Shown: one piece after another, positions 61,360 through 64,000 of the stretch
Layout of the letters: every line of letters begins with the position of its first letter
How positions within the stretch are numbered: position 1 is the first letter of the stretch
NCBI RefSeq assembly: GCF_000789235.1
Contig: NZ_KN525716.1
Location: 2,129,169-2,193,168, forward strand
Direction: 5' to 3'
DNA: 64,000 nt
Source of the DNA: Wocania ichthyoenteri Th78
GTDB lineage: Bacteria > Bacteroidota > Bacteroidia > Flavobacteriales > Flavobacteriaceae
The notes under the pieces: generated by a model
Database searches by the model: none
The model's input: only the letters and a program-made list of their open reading frames with translations
What the model was told of the DNA's origin: nothing
Translations under genes and position numbers: made by a program

Positions 61360-62129
61360 TTCTCTAAATCTTTAACACATCTAAACCCTAAGTTTTTCAT
61401 GGCATATTTTGCTTTTAAACTACCTCTGGTTGCGTATCGCATAAATGCGGCATAATTCATTAAATCGGTTGCGCCAATGGCAGCACTTCCACAGAACAGA
61501 TTACTATCATTATCAACATCTTTTCTGGATTCGCCTGAAACCATAACTGAGTTAAAATCTAATGTCCATTCCCATACCAAACCGTGTAAATCATAAACGC
61601 CCCAATAATTCTTAAAGGTTGATCCAATAGGGTTATTGAAGGTTTTTGGCTTTTCGTACCAGCCTAAAATATATTTATTATACGTTTCTAATGTTCTGGC
61701 ATCGGGCATGGTTTTGTTTGCCATGGCTACATATTCCCATTCATCAATGGTTGCTAATCTTTTATCTTGACAATCACAATAATCATTGGCCGCAAACCAA
61801 GAAATATTTGTAATGGGTGCATTTAAAGATTGATTTGTTCCTAATTCAGTATCAGAAGTCCAATCCCTTAAGTAATTACCATCTGCAAATATTTTTTTTA
61901 CTTGAGAACGTTGCCATTTAGGGTGTTTTTTAACGAATTCTAAATACTCTTGATTTGTTACTGGATATACATCCATTTCAAAATCTGAAATAGTCACTTG
62001 TAAAGAGTCTCTTCCATAGAGTGGAGTATAAGTACCGCCTTTAATAAGAACCATTTTAGACTGACAATAAATTGTCGATAGGTATGAGATAAACAAAATT
62101 CTCGTTGCCAGCCTTAAAATAGTTCGCAT
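61356..62129 (-). CDS. nirV: NirV-type formylglycine-generating-enzyme-like protein
   Basis: A 257-residue secreted protein (signal to about residue 22) of the SUMF1/FGE-sulfatase fold: MVLIKGGTYTPLYG, YPVTNQEYLEFVKKHP, APITNISWFAANDYCDCQDKRLATIDEWEYVA, VYDLHGLVWEWTLDF and NLGFRCVK. It lies 22 bases after nirK. nirV, a gene of this family, follows nirK in other denitrifiers; its role is unknown. The Cys pair of true formylglycine-generating enzymes is not evident, so catalytic oxidation of sulfatases is unlikely. Confidence 0.82.
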   Translation of the reverse strand: MRTILRLATRILFISYLSTIYCQSKMVLIKGGTYTPLYGRDSLQVTISDFEMDVYPVTNQEYLEFVKKHPKWQRSQVKKIFADGNYLRDWTSDTELGTNQSLNAPITNISWFAANDYCDCQDKRLATIDEWEYVAMANKTMPDARTLETYNKYILGWYEKPKTFNNPIGSTFKNYWGVYDLHGLVWEWTLDFNSVMVSGESRKDVDNDSNLFCGSAAIGATDLMNYAAFMRYATRGSLKAKYAMKNLGFRCVKDLEK

Positions 62130-62151
62130 TTTTTTAAATTATATAATATGA

Positions 62152-63618
62152 TTAGTGACCGCTTTTAACAGCATCAACTTGAGCTTTCGTAACATTGGTT
62201 TTGTTATTGCCCCATGAGTTGTAAACATAAGTCATAACATCTGCTATTTCATCATTGCTTATAGACTGTCTAGTCATTACACTATTGTATTTTTGTCCGT
62301 TTACTGTAATCTCACCTGTTTTACCTTTAAGGACGATTTCAATAGCACGTCTTACATCAGCATTTAAGTAATCTGAATTTGCCAAAGGAGGAAATGCATT
62401 AGGAATTCCTTGTCCTTCTGCTTGATGGCAGGCAAAACAAGTTTGCATATAAATTTGTTTACCTGATTCCATTTTTTCAGCTAAGGTTTTATCAGTACTT
62501 GCAACTTTAACTTTTTTGTTTGAATCTACAGGCATTTCTTGAATTCCACCACCTTCAGGATGATAAATGCCTTCTTGTACAACACCAGAATAAATTTTCT
62601 TATTCTCTTCGCCTTCGACCTTTAACATGCCAAGAGCTCCTTTGTTGAATGCTCTGAATATGGAGTGGTCAACTAAAATAAAAGTTCCAGGTACGTCAAC
62701 TCTAAACTCAACGATGGCTGCGCCACCTGCAGGAACTAATGTGGTTTGTACGTTTTCATTAATTAAGTCTCCACCTTCAACCATAACCTTGTCAAAGATT
62801 TCACCAATAACATGGAATGATGATACTAAGTTTGGGCCACCGTTACCAACATATAATCGAACCGTTTCGCCAACGTTTGCTGTAATGGCGTTATCACCTG
62901 TTAATGCTCCAACTGAACCGTTAAAAACCACATAGTCAGCATCTTCATCGACAGCTTTTTGCATGTCGAAAGCTTGAAGACCAGGATCTCCGTTTTCACC
63001 TTTTGTATAGAAATCACCTTGCATAATGTAATATTCTTTATCTACCTGAGGTAAACCACCTTCTGGCTCAACTAAAATTAAACCGTACATACCGTTTGCT
63101 ATGTGCATACCTACTGGTGCTGTAGCACAGTGGTACACATACAAACCAGGGTTTAGGGTTTTAAAACTGAACATTTTTTCATGACCAGGAGCCACAAAAG
63201 AAGATGTTGCTCCACCTCCAGGACCTGTTACAGCGTGTAAATCTATATTATGAGGTAATTTATTATCTGGATGGTTAGATAAGGTAAACTCTACTTCATC
63301 ACCAACCCGCGTTCTTATAAAGCTTCCGGGAACAGATCCACCAAAAGTCCAATAGTTATAGGTTGTTCCATCGGTCATGGTACCTTCTTGTTCAAGAATT
63401 TCCATATTTACTATGAGTTTTTTTGCTTTACGTCTTCCAACTGGAGTAGGCACATTGGGAGGAGAAGTCAATTCAGCAAGCATTTCTTTACTTACAGGAA
63501 TGTCTGTAGCATCTGCATATTCTTTTTTTTCATTATCAATACAAGCTGTAAATGATAGGGTTAGCATTAATGCCATTAGAATATATGGCATCATCAATGG
63601 TTTTTGTTTTACCTTCAT
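62152..63618 (-). CDS. nirK: copper nitrite reductase with C-terminal cytochrome c domain
   Basis: A 488-residue lipoprotein (lipobox Cys26) reducing nitrite to NO. It has two cupredoxin domains. Type 1 copper ligands are His123, Cys164, His172 and Met177 (LPHNIDLHAV; VYHCATAPVGMHIANGM). Type 2 ligands are His128, His163 and His318 (VDHSIFRAF). The catalytic Asp126 and His269 (SSFHVIGEIF) are present. A fused cytochrome c domain follows (Cys394-xx-Cys397-His398, CFACHQAEGQG, axial Met448), allowing direct electron intake. It heads the nir-nor block and has a Crp/Fnr-like site upstream. Confidence 0.96.
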   Translation of the reverse strand: MKVKQKPLMMPYILMALMLTLSFTACIDNEKKEYADATDIPVSKEMLAELTSPPNVPTPVGRRKAKKLIVNMEILEQEGTMTDGTTYNYWTFGGSVPGSFIRTRVGDEVEFTLSNHPDNKLPHNIDLHAVTGPGGGATSSFVAPGHEKMFSFKTLNPGLYVYHCATAPVGMHIANGMYGLILVEPEGGLPQVDKEYYIMQGDFYTKGENGDPGLQAFDMQKAVDEDADYVVFNGSVGALTGDNAITANVGETVRLYVGNGGPNLVSSFHVIGEIFDKVMVEGGDLINENVQTTLVPAGGAAIVEFRVDVPGTFILVDHSIFRAFNKGALGMLKVEGEENKKIYSGVVQEGIYHPEGGGIQEMPVDSNKKVKVASTDKTLAEKMESGKQIYMQTCFACHQAEGQGIPNAFPPLANSDYLNADVRRAIEIVLKGKTGEITVNGQKYNSVMTRQSISNDEIADVMTYVYNSWGNNKTNVTKAQVDAVKSGH

Positions 63619-63683
63619 GATTTAGTTGTTTATGTAGTTATGGTTATTTTAAAAAAGACTTTTTTGTCTTTTTTGTGGTTATT

Positions 63684-63729
63684 CAAAAATAATTGTTATA
63701 ACTGTTTTAAAACATGACATTTGTCATGT
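63684..63729 (-). promoter_or_regulatory. nirK promoter with Crp/Fnr-like palindrome
   Basis: On the minus strand an 18-base inverted repeat ACATGACA-AA-TGTCATGT (63712-63729) has the TGA-N6-TCA spacing of Crp/Fnr-family sites. A -7 element TATTTTTG lies at 63684-63691. If transcription starts about six bases after the -7 element, the palindrome is centred near -42, the usual activator position. Confidence 0.6.
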
Positions 63730-63800
63730 ACATGTTTTTGTAGATATTTAAATAACCTTAAAAAGAACTTTAACTTTGAGATAAGCTATTATCCTTTATA

Positions 63801-64000
63801 CTAGTAGATTACGAAGGAGATATTCATATAACAATTACGTCCTTGCCTTGGTATATTATTCCAATCTGCATAGGTAGAATAATGGGCGTCTAAAACATTT
63901 TCAACACCATATTTTAAAATCCATTTATTGTTATTGGTATAGAACATATTTCCTAAATTAATATTTAAAATACCGTATGCAGGTGTTTTGTCTTCACCAT
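63801..64000 (-). CDS. TonB-dependent receptor, C-terminal fragment
   Basis: The last 66 codons of a gene entering from the right end. The translation (…YGVENVLDAHYSTYADWNNI, then RQGRNCYMNISFVIY) shows the terminal strands of a TonB-dependent receptor, with the YADWNNIPR.GRN block and final aromatic residue typical of the family. It is on the same strand as nirK and 182 bases upstream. Its substrate cannot be told from the fragment; copper or heme would fit the setting. Confidence 0.75.
   Translation of the reverse strand, partial: GEDKTPAYGILNINLGNMFYTNNNKWILKYGVENVLDAHYSTYADWNNIPRQGRNCYMNISFVIY

Noticed and set aside
63652-63674. AAAAAAGAC/GTCTTTTTT hairpin in the nirK leader as an attenuator
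   Set aside because: The stem is almost entirely A-T apart from one GAC/GTC; too weak to call.
63779-63795. GGATAATAGCTTATCT upstream of nirK, resembling the Rrf2 operator GGATAAATTTATCC
   Set aside because: The half-sites are two bases further apart and it lies about 160 bases upstream of nirK at the end of the neighbouring receptor gene; probably chance.
1-64000. CRISPR arrays, tRNA/rRNA genes, integrases, prophage
   Set aside because: None were seen: no regularly spaced direct repeats with unique spacers, no cloverleaf-like sequence recognised, and no phage or integrase proteins.

Overview
This AT-rich window has the hallmarks of a marine Flavobacteriaceae genome (Bacteroidota). It shows promoters with the -7 element TAnnTTTG and very few Shine-Dalgarno sequences. 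It also has TonB-dependent receptors with carboxypeptidase-regulatory-like N-termini, many SpII lipoproteins, DUF3109/DUF2007/MarC-type genes, and many families of short palindromic intergenic repeats. No tRNA, rRNA or CRISPR array was seen. Genus-level assignment is not possible by eye.

Layout: (1) 1-4.4 kb: the end of recX, a JmjC/cupin_8 protein, bioB, and a flotillin/NfeD pair. (2) 4.5-11.2 kb, minus strand: a biotin operon (bioF - DUF2007 - bioD - bioA - ketoacyl synthase - lipoprotein serine hydrolase). Its gene junctions carry two copies of a ~350-bp GIY-YIG nuclease element bounded by palindromes, plus a gene-less paired palindrome. A further single palindrome sits in frame inside bioF. 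(3) 11.5-20.9 kb: dCMP deaminase, S41 protease, MarC, DUF3109, class Ia ribonucleotide reductase (nrdB-nrdA), RDD protein and a yeast-type cytosine deaminase. (4) 21.7-32.8 kb: a phosphate-acquisition locus (Na/Pi symporter, PiT transporter, O/P-type porin, MORN protein, TonB receptor + surface lipoprotein, and a mini carboxypeptidase-regulatory-like protein). Four of its promoters carry arrays of a TAAC(A/G)TT heptamer repeated every 11 bp, the geometry of a Pho box. An intrinsic terminator with no gene in front of it suggests a small RNA. (5) 32.8-43.3 kb: dgt, dxs, tadA, a ClC protein whose gating glutamate is Gln, aspS and a large alpha/beta hydrolase. (6) 43.4-50.5 kb: a TetR-TolC-MFP-RND efflux operon with a four-helix-bundle gene inserted. 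(7) 50.6-63.6 kb: a prenyl synthase, then an NO-response group (Rrf2/NsrR-like, RIC, NnrS-like membrane protein, hemerythrin). This group converges on a denitrification block read leftward: nirK-nirV-SCO-norC-norB-norQ-norD-norE-norF. It should reduce nitrite to NO and N2O; no nosZ is present in the window. The 3' end of another TonB receptor closes the window.

The most notable signals are the GIY-YIG/palindrome element family with gene-less derivatives (organised like RAYT/REPIN systems but with a different nuclease fold), the phased TAAC(A/G)TT operator arrays uniting the phosphate locus, paired GGATAAATTTATCC operators in the NO-response group, and a set of apparently leaderless promoters.
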